Origin: Streptomyces sp. TRM68416
GTDB lineage: Bacteria; Actinomycetota; Actinomycetes; Streptomycetales; Streptomycetaceae
Length of the DNA stretch: 64,000 nucleotides
Reading direction: 5' to 3'
Assembly (NCBI RefSeq): GCF_014596915.1
Contig: NZ_JACVWU010000001.1
Span: 558,001-622,000, forward strand
Shown: positions 18,171-28,213 of the stretch, piece after piece
How the letters are laid out: each line of letters opens with the position of its first letter
Position numbering within the stretch: position 1 is the first letter of the stretch
Translations under genes and position numbers: made by a program
The notes under the pieces: model-generated
What the model was told of the DNA's origin: nothing
Seen by the model: the letters and a program-made list of their open reading frames with translations, nothing else
The model's database searches: none

Positions 18171-18899
18171 ATGACGGTGACTTGGGAAGAGCTGGGATGG
18201 GAGCAGGTCGCGACCGGGGTCTTCCGGCGTCGGCTGCCCGGCTGGGACTGCACGGTGGGGCTGGTCGTCGGCGAGGGTACGGCGCTGGTGGTCGACGCCG
18301 GGTCGAGCCTCGCCGAGGGCGGGCGGCTGCGGATGCGGGCGGAGGCGCTGACCGGTCACCGTGTGACTCATCTCGCGCTGACGCATCCCCATTTCGATCA
18401 TGTCTTCGGGGCGGCGGCGTTCGCCGGGGCGGAGGTCTACGGCGCGGTGGGCATCGAGTCGGCGTTCGCGCCCCACGCGCGCGAGGAGCTGCGCGCGGAC
18501 GCGGTCCGCAACGGTCTGGACGCCCGCCTGGCCGACGAGGCCGTGGACACGCTCACCCCGCCCCGCCACCACGTCTCCGGCGAGTGGACCCTCGACCTGG
18601 GCGGCGACCGGCAGGTGCTGCTGGCGAACGCGGGCCCCGGCCACACCGCCCACGACCTGGTCGTCCTGGTCCCGGGCACCCCGGAGGTCGTCTTCTGCGG
18701 CGACCTGGTCGAGGAGTCGGGCGAACCGCAGGCGGGCCCGGACGCCGTCCCGTCCCAGTGGCCCGCGGCCCTGGACCGCCTCCTGGCGCTGGGCGGCGAG
18801 GACGCGCTGTACGTGCCCGGTCACGGAGCGGTGGTGGACGCGGCGTTCGTACGACGCCAGCGGGACGCCCTGGCAACCCGTTTCGGCGTGTCGCAGTGA
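18171..18899 (+). CDS. MBL-fold metallo-hydrolase
   Basis: 242 residues with the metallo-beta-lactamase motif [10 protein letters not shown], further ligands in [11 protein letters not shown] (His), FCGDLVEE (Asp) and VPGHGAVVD (His). All metal ligands for a binuclear site seem present. Substrate unknown; this branch includes glyoxalase II-like and quorum-lactonase-like enzymes. It is divergent from hrcA and sits 31 bases ahead of the DUF3097 gene, probably cotranscribed with it. Confidence 0.85.
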   Translation: MTVTWEELGWEQVATGVFRRRLPGWDCTVGLVVGEGTALVVDAGSSLAEGGRLRMRAEALTGHRVTHLALTHPHFDHVFGAAAFAGAEVYGAVGIESAFAPHAREELRADAVRNGLDARLADEAVDTLTPPRHHVSGEWTLDLGGDRQVLLANAGPGHTAHDLVVLVPGTPEVVFCGDLVEESGEPQAGPDAVPSQWPAALDRLLALGGEDALYVPGHGAVVDAAFVRRQRDALATRFGVSQ

Positions 18900-18930
18900 T
18901 CGCGCGGGGGCTTCTCCTATCGTCATCCGA

Positions 18931-19743
18931 ATGCGCCAGTACTCCGCCGACCTGACCCCTCCGTGGAAGAAGCCGAAGCCGGTACCGGAGGTCCCCGCCG
19001 AGCCCGGCCTGGTGGTCGAGGAGCCGGGGACGGGCTTCTGCGGCGCGGTGATCCGCTGCGAGGCGGGCACGGTCACCCTGGAGGACCGCTTCGGCAAGCA
19101 CCGGGTGTTCCCGCTGGAACCGCGCGGCTTCCTCCTGGAGGGCCGGGTGGTCACCCTCGTACGCCCCACCGCTTCGCCGCTACGGGCGACCCGTACCGCC
19201 TCCGGTTCGGTCGCCGTCCCCGGCGCACGCGCGCGCGTGGCCCGCGCCGGGCGCATCTACGTCGAGGGCCGGCACGACGCCGAACTGGTCGAGAAGGTGT
19301 GGGGCGACGACCTCCGCATCGAGGGCGTCGTCGTGGAGTACCTGGAGGGCGTGGACGACCTGCCGTCGATCGTCGCGGACTTCGCCCCGGGGCCGGACGC
19401 CCGCCTGGGCATCCTGGTCGACCACCTGGTGCCGGGCACGAAGGAGTGGCACATCGCCCAGTCGGTGACGAACGAGCACGCCCTCGTCGTGGGCCACCCG
19501 TACATCGACATCTGGGAGGCGGTGAAGCCGTCGTCCCTGGGCATCGCGGAGTGGCCGAGGGTCCCGCACGGCCAGGACTGGAAGACGGGCGTGTGCCGCG
19601 CGCTGGGGTGGCCGTCGGAGAACACCGGGGCGGTGTGGCAGGCGATCCTGAAGCGGGTGGGGTCCTACAAGGATCTGGAGCCGGAGCTGCTGGGGCGGGT
19701 GGAGGAGTTGATCGACTTCGTTACGGGTAGCGGTGAGGCCTGA
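18931..19743 (+). CDS. DUF3097 family protein
   Basis: 270 residues starting [12 protein letters not shown], a sequence I recognise as the conserved start of the actinobacterial DUF3097 family. An N-terminal beta-barrel-like half ([21 protein letters not shown]) is followed by an alpha/beta half with the Toprim-like segment [21 protein letters not shown] and [15 protein letters not shown]. The acidic E/D-x-D pattern supports a Toprim-type fold and thus possibly nucleic-acid chemistry, but this is inference. Its 3' end overlaps the convergent Uma2 gene by 23 bases. Confidence 0.82.
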   Translation: MRQYSADLTPPWKKPKPVPEVPAEPGLVVEEPGTGFCGAVIRCEAGTVTLEDRFGKHRVFPLEPRGFLLEGRVVTLVRPTASPLRATRTASGSVAVPGARARVARAGRIYVEGRHDAELVEKVWGDDLRIEGVVVEYLEGVDDLPSIVADFAPGPDARLGILVDHLVPGTKEWHIAQSVTNEHALVVGHPYIDIWEAVKPSSLGIAEWPRVPHGQDWKTGVCRALGWPSENTGAVWQAILKRVGSYKDLEPELLGRVEELIDFVTGSGEA

Positions 19744-20299
19744 CGCCCGAGAACGTTCCAAACTCGCTGGTGTCCAGTTCGAGCCCCAGCTCCTCCAGCG
19801 GCAACGGCGCCCCGAACTTGGTGATCTGCTGCCGCTGGTAGTCGGCGTCCTCGCCCTTCCCGACGGGTCTTGTCAGCAAGACACATTGCGCCATGATCGG
19901 GTCAATGATGAGGTAGGCGGGCACCATGCCGGCGGCGTAGATCGAGCGCTTGACTCCGTAGTCCCGTGCGGCGCTGGTCTTGGAGACGACCTCGACCACC
20001 ATCGTGATCAGCTGTGACGGCAGCAGGCGCCCCGATTCCGGACCAGCTCCGCGTTCCATCACCACCAGGTCCGGCACAGGCTCACTGGCCTCACTCACAA
20101 TGTCGACGTCCTGAGTCTGGAGCCGTTCCCAGCGTTTGCCCGGAATCTGATCCTGCACCATCGTGACGATCCGGTTATGCACGAGATCGGGGCTGGCCGT
20201 CATCACGATCTCTCCCCGCAGAAGCTCCACCTTGAGTCCGTCGGGCGGCTCAAAACCCTCGAAGAACTCTGCGACTCCACGTTCGTCCACAGTGGTCAT
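19721..20299 (-). CDS. Uma2-family (DUF820) putative endonuclease
   Basis: 192 residues from the ATG at 20299, preceded by GGAGG eight bases upstream; a GTG 15 bases further up is possible. Motifs of the Uma2 PD-(D/E)xK fold are visible: VELLRGEIVMTASP, PDLVVMERG, the core VVEVVS (E-x-V) and a following Lys in YGVKRSIYAAGMVPAYLIID. Streptomyces genomes carry many Uma2 genes; none has a well-defined role known to me. Base composition is lower in GC than its neighbours, as is common for this family. Tail-to-tail overlap with the DUF3097 gene. Confidence 0.85.
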   Translation of the reverse strand: MTTVDERGVAEFFEGFEPPDGLKVELLRGEIVMTASPDLVHNRIVTMVQDQIPGKRWERLQTQDVDIVSEASEPVPDLVVMERGAGPESGRLLPSQLITMVVEVVSKTSAARDYGVKRSIYAAGMVPAYLIIDPIMAQCVLLTRPVGKGEDADYQRQQITKFGAPLPLEELGLELDTSEFGTFSGVRPHRYP

Positions 20300-20399
20300 C
20301 TCCGTGGCCTCCACATTCGCCGCGTGCTTTTCAGCGGCAGCCTTCGAACCAGGTTAGGGACCGAACCCGCGTTCCGCACTGATTCACCCGCCCGAGTCA

Positions 20400-21632
20400 T
20401 CAGTCCACCAGGTCCCTGACCACCGCGTCCGCCAGCAACCGCCCCCGCAGCGTCAGTACCGCGTGCCCCTCGGCGTACGGCCCTTCCTGGAGCAGTCCGT
20501 CCGACAGTGCCCGGCGCGATGCCGCCAGTCCGTCGGGGCGCAGGAGGTCCAGCGGCACCCCGTCCCGCAGCCGCAGCTCCAGCAGGATCCGTTCGACCCG
20601 CCGGTCCTCGGCCGTGAGGATCTCCCGCCCGGCCCCCGGCGACCGCCCCGCGGCCAGCGCCGCCGCATACGCGCCCGGATGCTTCACGTTCCACCAGCGG
20701 ACCCCGCCCACGTGGGAGTGGGCGCCCGGCCCTGCGCCCCACCAGTCGGCGCCGCGCCAGTACAGCTCGTTGTGCAGGCAGCGGCCCGCCTCCGAGGTGG
20801 CCCAGTTGGAGACCTCGTACCAGTCGAAGCCCGCCTCCGACAGCGCCGACTCCGCGATCAGGTAGCGGTCGGCGTGGACGTCGTCGTCGGTCATCGGGAC
20901 CTCGCCCCGGCGGATCCGGCGGGCGAGCTGGGTGCCCTCCTCGACGATCAGGGCGTACGCCGAGACGTGGTCGGGTCCGGCCCCGATCGCCGCCTCCAAC
21001 GAGGCCCGCCAGTCGTCGTCGGACTCGCCGGGCGTGCCGTAGATCAGGTCGAGGTTCACGTGCTCGAAGCCCGCCGCGCGGGCCTCCGCCACGCATGCCT
21101 CGGGGCGGCCGGGCGTGTGCGTGCGGTCCAGTACGCGCAGCACGTGCCGCTTCGCGCTCTGCATGCCGAAGGAGATCCGGTTGAAGCCGCCCTGCCGGAG
21201 CGTGGCCAGGTACGCGGGGTCCACCGACTCCGGGTTCGCCTCCGTGGTGATCTCCGCGTCCGCCGCGAGCCCGAACTCGTCGCGGATCGCCCCCAGCATC
21301 CGTACGAGATCGTCGGCGGCCAGCAGGGTGGGCGTGCCGCCGCCGACGAAGACCGTGCGGACCGGACGGGGGTCGTCGCCGAGGACCTTCCGCGCCAGCC
21401 GGATCTCGTCGACGAGGGTGTCCGCGTAGTTGTCGCGGGAGGCCAGCACGCCGCCGGTGCCGCGCAGCTCGGTGGCGGTGTAGGTGTTGAAGTCGCAGTA
21501 GCCGCAGCGGGTCGCGCAGTACGGGACGTGCAGATAGAACCCGAGGGGGCGGTCGGCGGCCCCGGCGAGCGCGGACGCGGGCAGTGCGCCGTCCTCGGGG
21601 ACGGGCTCGCCGTCGGGAAGTGCAGAAGGCAT
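20400..21632 (-). CDS. hemW: HemW-type radical SAM protein (heme chaperone, formerly HemN-like)
   Basis: 410 residues. The radical-SAM cluster motif is C39-x3-C43-x2-C46 (HVPYCATRCGYCDF), followed by GGGTPTLL and the HemN C-terminal domain with RISFGMQS and NLDLIYGTPGES. HemW members bind heme and act as heme chaperones for respiratory enzymes; they lack the extra N-terminal features of true oxygen-independent coproporphyrinogen oxidase. An ATG at 21641 is an alternative start. The next gene upstream, on the same strand, is the OsaC-like phosphatase 35 bases away. In many bacteria hemW neighbours lepA; here they are 9 kb apart. Confidence 0.9.
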   Translation of the reverse strand: MPSALPDGEPVPEDGALPASALAGAADRPLGFYLHVPYCATRCGYCDFNTYTATELRGTGGVLASRDNYADTLVDEIRLARKVLGDDPRPVRTVFVGGGTPTLLAADDLVRMLGAIRDEFGLAADAEITTEANPESVDPAYLATLRQGGFNRISFGMQSAKRHVLRVLDRTHTPGRPEACVAEARAAGFEHVNLDLIYGTPGESDDDWRASLEAAIGAGPDHVSAYALIVEEGTQLARRIRRGEVPMTDDDVHADRYLIAESALSEAGFDWYEVSNWATSEAGRCLHNELYWRGADWWGAGPGAHSHVGGVRWWNVKHPGAYAAALAAGRSPGAGREILTAEDRRVERILLELRLRDGVPLDLLRPDGLAASRRALSDGLLQEGPYAEGHAVLTLRGRLLADAVVRDLVD

Positions 21633-21667
21633 ACCTTCCATTGTCCAGCACCCCGGCCGGTCGCCCG

Positions 21668-24004
21668 TCACTCGGCCTGCAGCACCAGCAGCGCCAGATC
21701 GTCCGCCGGTGGCCGTCCGTCGAACTCGTGCACGAGCCGCCGGATGCGTTCCGCGATGAGCGGGGCGGTCAGTCCGGCGCATCCGGCGAGGGCGGTCGCG
21801 AGTCCGTCGCCGTCGTCGAACTGGCGGGAGCCGGAGCGCCGCTCGGTCACCCCGTCCGTCACGCACAGCAGGCTGTCGCCGCACAGCAGCTCGAAGGTCT
21901 CGCTGGTGTACGTGGCGTCCTCGACGACGCCGAGGAGGGTCTGCGGCCGCGCGGCGGTACGCACGCTGCCGTCGTGGCCGAGGAGCAGCGGCAGCGGGTG
22001 CCCGGCGGAGGCGAGGGTGCAGCGGACGCCTCCGGGGAACGGGACGAGTTCGCCGTAGAGGAGGGACAGGAAGCGGGTCTGCGGTCCGTCGCCGGGGGCG
22101 GTCGGCCCGGCCAGGGCGCGCGCGGCGGCGTCGGCGGCCTCCGTGGTCTCGTCGAGGAGGAGCTGGTTGAGGCGGTCGAGGACGTCGGCGACGCGGTAGC
22201 CCTCGCGGGCGAGCAGCCGCAGCCAGGGCCGGGCCAGGCCGATGACCACGGCCGCCTCCGGCCCCTTGCCCTGGACGTCGCCGACGGCGAAGCACCAGCG
22301 GCCGTCGCCGGCCGGGAACAGGTCGTAGAAGTCGCCGCTGGGGCCGCCCTTGTCGCACGGCTCGTACACCAGCGCGCTGGACAGGCCGGGTATCTCGGCG
22401 ACGGCTCCGGGCAGCAGGCCGCGCTGGAGGACGGCGCTGATGGTGGCCTGGCGGGCGTACTGGCGGGCCGCGCCGATGGCGAGGGCCACCCGGCGACCGA
22501 GGTCCTCCACGAGCCCGGTGACCTCGTCGGGGAAGCCCAGCAGCCCGGCCCGGCCGATGACGAGGGTGCCCAGCGGGCGGCCACCCGCGACCAGCCGGTA
22601 CGCGAGCGCCGTGCCCTGTGCCTCGTACGGGCCCAGCGCCCGGCCGGGCCAGGGGTGCGCGACGGGGCCGGAGCGCAGGTCGTCCGTCGGGCGCGGCGGG
22701 TCCTTCTCCAGGGCCCGGCGCAGTTCCTCGATGCGGGTCTCGCTGCCGTGCCAGACGCGGGCGAGGTGCGGTCCGGCCCCGCCGGGGTCGCCCAGGGCTC
22801 CGGCTCCGGTCGGCCGGGCTGAGCCCCAGCGGCTGGTCTCGTCCTCCAGCCACACCGCGCACCAGTCGGCCAGCCGGGGCACCAGGAGCTGCCCGGCGAG
22901 CGCGGCGACCAGGTTCTCGTCAAGCTGTCCGGCCAGCAGGTCGGAGGCCTCGGCGAGGAAGGAGAGGGCGCCGCGGTTGAGCCATTCGCGGTCGCGTTCG
23001 GGCCGTAGGGGGGCGGGGTGGGGTATGGCGAGGGGGCGGGGGGCGGCGGGCTGAGCGGCGTGCGCCTCGCGGCGCTCCGTGGCGCAGGCCTCACGGCGCT
23101 CCGTGGCGCGGGCCTTGCGGCCCTCCGTGGCGCAGGCCTCGCGGCCCTCCGTGGCGCGGGCCTTGCCGCATCCCGCGGCGAACGCCTGGCCGCCGTCTGC
23201 GCCGCATTCCTCGCCACCTTCCGCGGCGCACGCCCGGTCACACCCCGCAACGCATCCCTCGCCGCCTGCCGCAGCGCACGCCTTAGTGCCCTCCGCGCCC
23301 TCCGCGCCCTCCACAGCCCCCGCCTGGCCGCACCCCTCACCACCTGCCGCAACGCAGGCCTCGCCGCCTGCGCCTGCCCACGCCCGGCCGCACCCCGCAG
23401 CGCACCCCTCACCACCTGCCGCAGCGCACGCCCGGCCGCCCTCCCCGCCGCACCACTCACCACCCTCCGCACCGCACCCCCCGCCACCCCCCGCGTCGCC
23501 CCCACCCCCCGCCGGGAGCCTCGCCCACACCGTCTTGGCGCCGGTGCGGTAGGTGACGCCCCAGGAGTCGGCGAGGCGGGCGACGAGGTGCAGGCCGCGG
23601 CCGTACTCCGTGGGCCCGTGCGGGAGTTCGGCCGCGCCGCCGTGCGGTGCGCGTGAGGGGTGGCGGTCGGAGACCTCGACGACGAAGGCTCCCGACTCCT
23701 CCGTCCGGCATGCCAGTTCGACGTCGGTGCCGGCGTGGACGACGGCGTTGGTGACGAGTTCGCTGGTGACGACGAGGGCGTCGGCGATGAGGCGGCCGGT
23801 GAGGTGTTCGCTGCCGGGCAGGCCGAGGCCGATCCACTCCGCGACCCGGGCGCGCACGAACGCGCGGGCGGCGCCCGGCGCGAGGGGGTTGCCGGGCAGT
23901 GTCACGCGCGCCTGCGCACGCGGTCGTGCGCCGCCGTGCGCAGGCGCGTCAGAGGGATCAGAGGGACGGGAGCCGGTCTCCCGTCGCACCGGAATGGCCC
24001 CCAT
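21668..24004 (-). CDS. OsaC-like multidomain regulator: anti-sigma ATPase, GAF and PP2C phosphatase
   Basis: 778 residues, ATG preceded by GGGGAG. Order: RsbW-type HATPase (about 35-163; N-box ELVTNAVVHA, GRGLHLVARLADSWG), a cysteine/alanine/glycine-rich repeat linker (about 164-320), a GAF domain (about 335-510) and a SpoIIE-type PP2C phosphatase (about 520-778; SGDFYDL, GDVQGKG, TDGVTE, PADDLALLVL with the metal Asps). This architecture matches recalled OsaC of S. coelicolor, which helps return sigma-B to baseline after osmotic stress. The divergent partner genes fit an Osa-type locus. The linker is abnormal; see the repeat entry. Targets are presumably a sigma factor and an STAS anti-anti-sigma protein encoded elsewhere. 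Confidence 0.85.
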   Translation of the reverse strand: MGAIPVRRETGSRPSDPSDAPAHGGARPRAQARVTLPGNPLAPGAARAFVRARVAEWIGLGLPGSEHLTGRLIADALVVTSELVTNAVVHAGTDVELACRTEESGAFVVEVSDRHPSRAPHGGAAELPHGPTEYGRGLHLVARLADSWGVTYRTGAKTVWARLPAGGGGDAGGGGGCGAEGGEWCGGEGGRACAAAGGEGCAAGCGRAWAGAGGEACVAAGGEGCGQAGAVEGAEGAEGTKACAAAGGEGCVAGCDRACAAEGGEECGADGGQAFAAGCGKARATEGREACATEGRKARATERREACATERREAHAAQPAAPRPLAIPHPAPLRPERDREWLNRGALSFLAEASDLLAGQLDENLVAALAGQLLVPRLADWCAVWLEDETSRWGSARPTGAGALGDPGGAGPHLARVWHGSETRIEELRRALEKDPPRPTDDLRSGPVAHPWPGRALGPYEAQGTALAYRLVAGGRPLGTLVIGRAGLLGFPDEVTGLVEDLGRRVALAIGAARQYARQATISAVLQRGLLPGAVAEIPGLSSALVYEPCDKGGPSGDFYDLFPAGDGRWCFAVGDVQGKGPEAAVVIGLARPWLRLLAREGYRVADVLDRLNQLLLDETTEAADAAARALAGPTAPGDGPQTRFLSLLYGELVPFPGGVRCTLASAGHPLPLLLGHDGSVRTAARPQTLLGVVEDATYTSETFELLCGDSLLCVTDGVTERRSGSRQFDDGDGLATALAGCAGLTAPLIAERIRRLVHEFDGRPPADDLALLVLQAE
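23045..23500 (-). repeat. Degenerate 24-bp minisatellite encoding a Cys-rich octapeptide repeat
   Basis: In-frame repeat within the OsaC-like gene. On the plus strand the unit is close to GGCCTCGCGGCCCTCCGTGG followed by CGCA, repeating every 24 bases; the first five copies (about 23060-23180) are nearly identical and alternate between two variants, while later copies decay. Encoded octapeptides resemble ACATEGRE, ACATERRE and ACAAEGGE. Fifteen cysteines fall in this region. Confidence 0.85.
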
Positions 24005-24106
24005 GGACAGCTCCCCGAGCGGTTCGGACGATTACGCCGCAGTCGACGCCGCCAGAGTGACAGACTGGCCACGCCCATAAGCACCGAGTCACCGAAGTGG
24101 GCCGCC

Positions 24107-27100
24107 ATGAGTGAGAACAGTGGTACAGGCATGCTCGAAGACGGTCTGATCAGAGCATCGGATCTCCTTCCTCTGCTCGCCGCGATGACATCGGCGCGGG
24201 ACGGCGACTTCCGGAAGGTCTCCGACCCCGGCCCGGGCACCGGGCCGGTGGCCGAACTCGTCGCGGTCTACAACCAGATCCTCGACCGGAGCCTGCACTT
24301 CAACTCCGAGGTACAGCGGGTCAAACGGGAAGTGGTCCGGCACGGCCGGCTCGACGAGCGGCTCACCGCGAGTCCGGGCCAGGGCCACTGGACCGCCCGG
24401 GTCAACGACGTGAACCAGCTGCTCGACGCCCTCGTGGCGCCGGCGGCGGACGCGACCCGGGTGCTGGACGCGGTGGCCGGCGGCGACCTGACCCAGCGGG
24501 TCGATCTGCACCACGGCACGCGGCAGTTGCGCGGCGATCTGCGCCGGATGGGCCGCGCCGTGAACAAGATGGTCGACCAACTGTCGCTGTTCACCGGCGA
24601 GGTGACCCGGGTGGCCCGCGAGGTCGGCACCGAGGGCCGGCTCGGCGGACGGGCCAAGGTGCAGGGCCTGTCGGGCAGTTGGCGGGATGTGACCGAGGCG
24701 GTCAACACCATGGCGTCCCGGCTGACCGCGCAGGTCCGGGACATCGCCCTGGTGACGACGGCGGTGGCCCGCGGCGACCTGACCCGCACGGTGACGGTCG
24801 AGGCGACCGGCGAACTCCTCGAACTGAAGCTCACGGTCAACACGATGGTGGACCAGCTCTCCGCGTTCGCCGACGAGGTCACCCGGGTGGCCCGCGAGGT
24901 CGGCACCGAGGGGCAGCTCGGCGGACGCGCCCAGGTGCGGGGCGTGTCCGGGGTCTGGAAGGACCTCACCGACAACGTCAACTTCATGGCGTCGAACCTG
25001 ACCTCGCAGGTCCGCAACATCGCCCAGGTGACCACGGCCGTCGCCAACGGCGACCTGTCGCAGAAGATCACGGTCGACGCGAAGGGCGAGATCCTGGAGT
25101 TGAAGTCGACCATCAACACCATGGTCGACCAGCTCTCCGCCTTCGCCGACGAAGTCACCCGCGTCGCCCGCGAGGTCGGCACCGAGGGCAACCTCGGCGG
25201 ACGCGCCCAGGTGCGAGGCGTCTCCGGGGTCTGGAAGGACCTCACCGACAACGTCAACTTCATGGCCGACAACCTGACTTCGCAGGTGCGGAACATCGCC
25301 CTGGTGTCCACCGCCGTGGCCCAGGGCGACCTCGGCAAGAAGATCACGGTGGAGGCGAAGGGCGAGATCCTGGAGCTGAAGTCGACCATCAACACCATGG
25401 TCGACCAGCTCTCCGCCTTCGCCGACGAAGTCACCCGGGTGGCCCGCGAGGTCGGCACCGAGGGCAACCTCGGCGGACAGGCCCAGGTGCGAGGCGTCTC
25501 CGGGGTCTGGAAGGACCTCACCGACAACGTCAACTTCATGGCGCTGAACCTGACCTCGCAGGTCCGCAACATCGCCCAGGTGACCACGGCCGTCGCCAAC
25601 GGCGACCTCTCCAAGACGATCACGGTCGACGCCCGCGGCGAGATCCTCGAACTGAAGGACACCGTCAACACGATGGTGGAGCAGTTGCGGGCCTTCGCCG
25701 ACGAGGTGACCCGCGTGGCCCGCGAGGTCGGCACCGACGGCCGACTGGGCGGCCGGGCCCAGGTGCTGGGCGTCTCGGGCGTCTGGCGGGATCTGACCGA
25801 CAACGTCAACTCCATGGCCGACAACCTCACTTCGCAGGTGCGGAACATCGCGCAGGTGACCACGGCCGTGGCCAACGGCGACCTCTCCAAGAAGATCGAC
25901 GTCGACGCGCGCGGCGAGATCCTGGAGTTGAAGACCGCCATCAACACCATGGTCGACACGCTGTCCTCCTTCTCCTCCGAGGTCACCCGCGTGGCCCGCG
26001 AGGTGGGCAGCGAGGGCCAACTCGGCGGCCAGGCAAGGGTGGAGGGCGTCTACGGCACCTGGAAACGCCTGACGACGAACGTGAACGAGCTCGCGCTGAA
26101 CCTCACCACGCAGGTGCGCGCCATCGCCGAGGTCGCCTCCGCGGTGGCCCAGGGCGACATGTCCCGTTCCATCACGGTGGAGGCGCGGGGCGAGGTGGCC
26201 GAGCTGAAGGACAACATCAACCTGATGGTGGCCAACCTGCGCGAGACGACCCGGGCCAAGGACTGGCTGGAGTCCAACCTGGCCCGTCTTGCCGCGTTGA
26301 TGCAGGGCCACCGCAACCTGATGGAGGTCGCCGACCTGATCCTGCGCGAGCTGACCCCGCTGGTGAACGCCCAGTACGGTGCGTTCTTCCTGGCCGACCC
26401 CGACGAGGACGGCGCCTCGCTGCGCACAACCGTTCCTGCGAAGGGGCTCGCGTTCATCGCCGGGTACGGCGCCGCCGAGGGCGCGACCGTCGAGACCGGC
26501 GGCCTGCCCGTGCACGGGTTGGTCCGCCAGGCCGCCCGGGAGAAGAAGCGCATCCTGGTCGAGGAGGCCCCGCCGGACTACATCACCATCAGCAGCGGGC
26601 TCGGCGAGGCGGCACCCACGACGATCGTCATCATCCCGATCCTGTTCGAGGACAAGCTCCTCGGCGTGATCGAGCTGGCGTCCTTCTCCCGCTTCTCCGA
26701 CGTCCACCTGGCCTTCTTCGACCAGTTCGTGAACACCATCGGCGTCGCGATCAACACCATCATCGCCAACTCCCGCACCGAGTCACTCCTCGGCGAGTCC
26801 CAGCGCCTGGCCGGGCAGCTCCAGGAGCGCTCGGACGAACTCCAGAAGCAGCAGGCCGAGTTGCGGCGCTCCAACGCCGAACTGGAGGAGAAGGCGGCCC
26901 TGCTGGCCACCTCCTCGCAGTACAAGTCGGAGTTCCTGGCGAACATGTCGCACGAACTGCGCACCCCGCTGAACTCCCTGCTCATCCTGGCCCGCCTGCT
27001 GTCGGACAACCCGGACGGCCATCTGTCCGACCAGGAGGTCCAGTTCGCGGCCACGATCCACCGCTCGGGCTCCGACCTGCTCCAGCTGATCAACGACATC

Positions 27101-28213
27101 CTCGACCTGTCGAAGATCGAGGCGGGCCGGATGGACGTACGCCCCAAGCGCCTCCCCCTGATCAAGCTGCTGGACTACGTCCACGCCACCTTCCGCCCGC
27201 TCACCCTCGACCGGGGTCTCGCCTTCGAGGTGACGGTCGGCGAGGACGTGCCGCGCGTGATGTACTCCGACGAGCAGCGCCTCCAGCAGATCCTGCGCAA
27301 CCTGCTGTCCAACGCGATCAAGTTCACCGCGTCGGGCCGGGTCGAGTTGCGGGTCACCCGGGTCAAGGACCCCGAGCGCGTCCGTGTCCGCGAGAGCCAC
27401 GAGGTGGTCGCCTTCACGGTGTCCGACACCGGCATCGGCATCGCGCGGGAGAAACTCCCGGTGATCTTCGAGGCGTTCCAGCAGGCCGACGGCACCACCA
27501 ACCGCAAGTACGGCGGCACCGGCCTCGGCCTGTCCATCAGCCGGGAGATCGCGGGCCTGCTCGGCGGCCGTATCGTCGCCGAGAGCGAACCCGGCAAGGG
27601 CTCCACCTTCACCCTGTACGTCCCCGTCGTCAGCCCCGGCCACCCGGCGACCGGACCCGCCCCGGAGGACCAACTGCTGCCGGTCCCGGAGCAGTTGTCG
27701 GCCGACCCCTTCCCGGGCGGGCCTGACGCGGACGACTCCTGGCCCACGCCCGCCAAGCTGGAGGCCTGGCAGTCCGGGCGCCCCGGCCAGGTGCTGCCGG
27801 GACGGCGGGTGCTGATCGTCGACGACGACATCCGCAACGTCTTCGCGCTCACCCATGTCCTGGGCCGCGTCGGCATGCCGGTCCTCTACGCGGAGAACGG
27901 CCGCGAGGGCATAGAGACCCTGGAGCGCCACCCGGACGTCGAACTCGTCCTGATGGACATCATGATGCCGGAGATGGACGGCTACGAGACGATCGCCGCC
28001 ATCCGCCGCACCCCCCGCTGGGCGGGGCTGCCCATCGTCGCGCTGACCGCCAAGGCCATGCCCGGCGACCGCGAGAAGTCCATCGCGCGCGGCGCCAGCG
28101 CGTACGTGCCCAAGCCGGTGGACGTCGACCGGTTGCTGACCGTGGTCTGCGCGCTCCTCGACCCCGAGGCCGAGGACAGGTCCGACATCCCGGAGGAGGG
28201 GGCCCCGTCGTGA
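24107..28213 (+). CDS. Hybrid histidine kinase with six HAMP-type repeats (OsaA/Nik1-like)
   Basis: 1368 residues, no obvious transmembrane segment. After an N-terminal region come six near-identical 92-residue units (each with [13 protein letters not shown]-x-A-x-V, NVN-x-MA, SQVRNIA, GDL and E-I/L-LELK), spanning about residues 115-710. Then a GAF domain (about 730-880), a coiled coil ([20 protein letters not shown]), a HisKA domain with the phospho-acceptor H949 ([11 protein letters not shown]), HATPase ([22 protein letters not shown]) and a C-terminal receiver with D1284 ([11 protein letters not shown]). The layout parallels fungal group III osmosensing kinases and recalled Streptomyces OsaA. 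The kinase is cytosolic by this reading. It overlaps the receiver gene by four bases. Confidence 0.93.
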   Translation: MSENSGTGMLEDGLIRASDLLPLLAAMTSARDGDFRKVSDPGPGTGPVAELVAVYNQILDRSLHFNSEVQRVKREVVRHGRLDERLTASPGQGHWTARVNDVNQLLDALVAPAADATRVLDAVAGGDLTQRVDLHHGTRQLRGDLRRMGRAVNKMVDQLSLFTGEVTRVAREVGTEGRLGGRAKVQGLSGSWRDVTEAVNTMASRLTAQVRDIALVTTAVARGDLTRTVTVEATGELLELKLTVNTMVDQLSAFADEVTRVAREVGTEGQLGGRAQVRGVSGVWKDLTDNVNFMASNLTSQVRNIAQVTTAVANGDLSQKITVDAKGEILELKSTINTMVDQLSAFADEVTRVAREVGTEGNLGGRAQVRGVSGVWKDLTDNVNFMADNLTSQVRNIALVSTAVAQGDLGKKITVEAKGEILELKSTINTMVDQLSAFADEVTRVAREVGTEGNLGGQAQVRGVSGVWKDLTDNVNFMALNLTSQVRNIAQVTTAVANGDLSKTITVDARGEILELKDTVNTMVEQLRAFADEVTRVAREVGTDGRLGGRAQVLGVSGVWRDLTDNVNSMADNLTSQVRNIAQVTTAVANGDLSKKIDVDARGEILELKTAINTMVDTLSSFSSEVTRVAREVGSEGQLGGQARVEGVYGTWKRLTTNVNELALNLTTQVRAIAEVASAVAQGDMSRSITVEARGEVAELKDNINLMVANLRETTRAKDWLESNLARLAALMQGHRNLMEVADLILRELTPLVNAQYGAFFLADPDEDGASLRTTVPAKGLAFIAGYGAAEGATVETGGLPVHGLVRQAAREKKRILVEEAPPDYITISSGLGEAAPTTIVIIPILFEDKLLGVIELASFSRFSDVHLAFFDQFVNTIGVAINTIIANSRTESLLGESQRLAGQLQERSDELQKQQAELRRSNAELEEKAALLATSSQYKSEFLANMSHELRTPLNSLLILARLLSDNPDGHLSDQEVQFAATIHRSGSDLLQLINDILDLSKIEAGRMDVRPKRLPLIKLLDYVHATFRPLTLDRGLAFEVTVGEDVPRVMYSDEQRLQQILRNLLSNAIKFTASGRVELRVTRVKDPERVRVRESHEVVAFTVSDTGIGIAREKLPVIFEAFQQADGTTNRKYGGTGLGLSISREIAGLLGGRIVAESEPGKGSTFTLYVPVVSPGHPATGPAPEDQLLPVPEQLSADPFPGGPDADDSWPTPAKLEAWQSGRPGQVLPGRRVLIVDDDIRNVFALTHVLGRVGMPVLYAENGREGIETLERHPDVELVLMDIMMPEMDGYETIAAIRRTPRWAGLPIVALTAKAMPGDREKSIARGASAYVPKPVDVDRLLTVVCALLDPEAEDRSDIPEEGAPS

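Noticed and set aside
23018..23656. Long plus-strand reading frame with LAALRGAG-like repeats opposite the OsaC-like gene
   Set aside because: It is the antisense image of the in-frame octapeptide repeat; the minus-strand frame is continuous with recognised ATPase and phosphatase domains.
24089..26707. 872-residue minus-strand frame opposite the hybrid kinase
   Set aside because: It mirrors the HAMP repeats, has no recognisable domain, and arises because high-GC antisense frames rarely contain stops.
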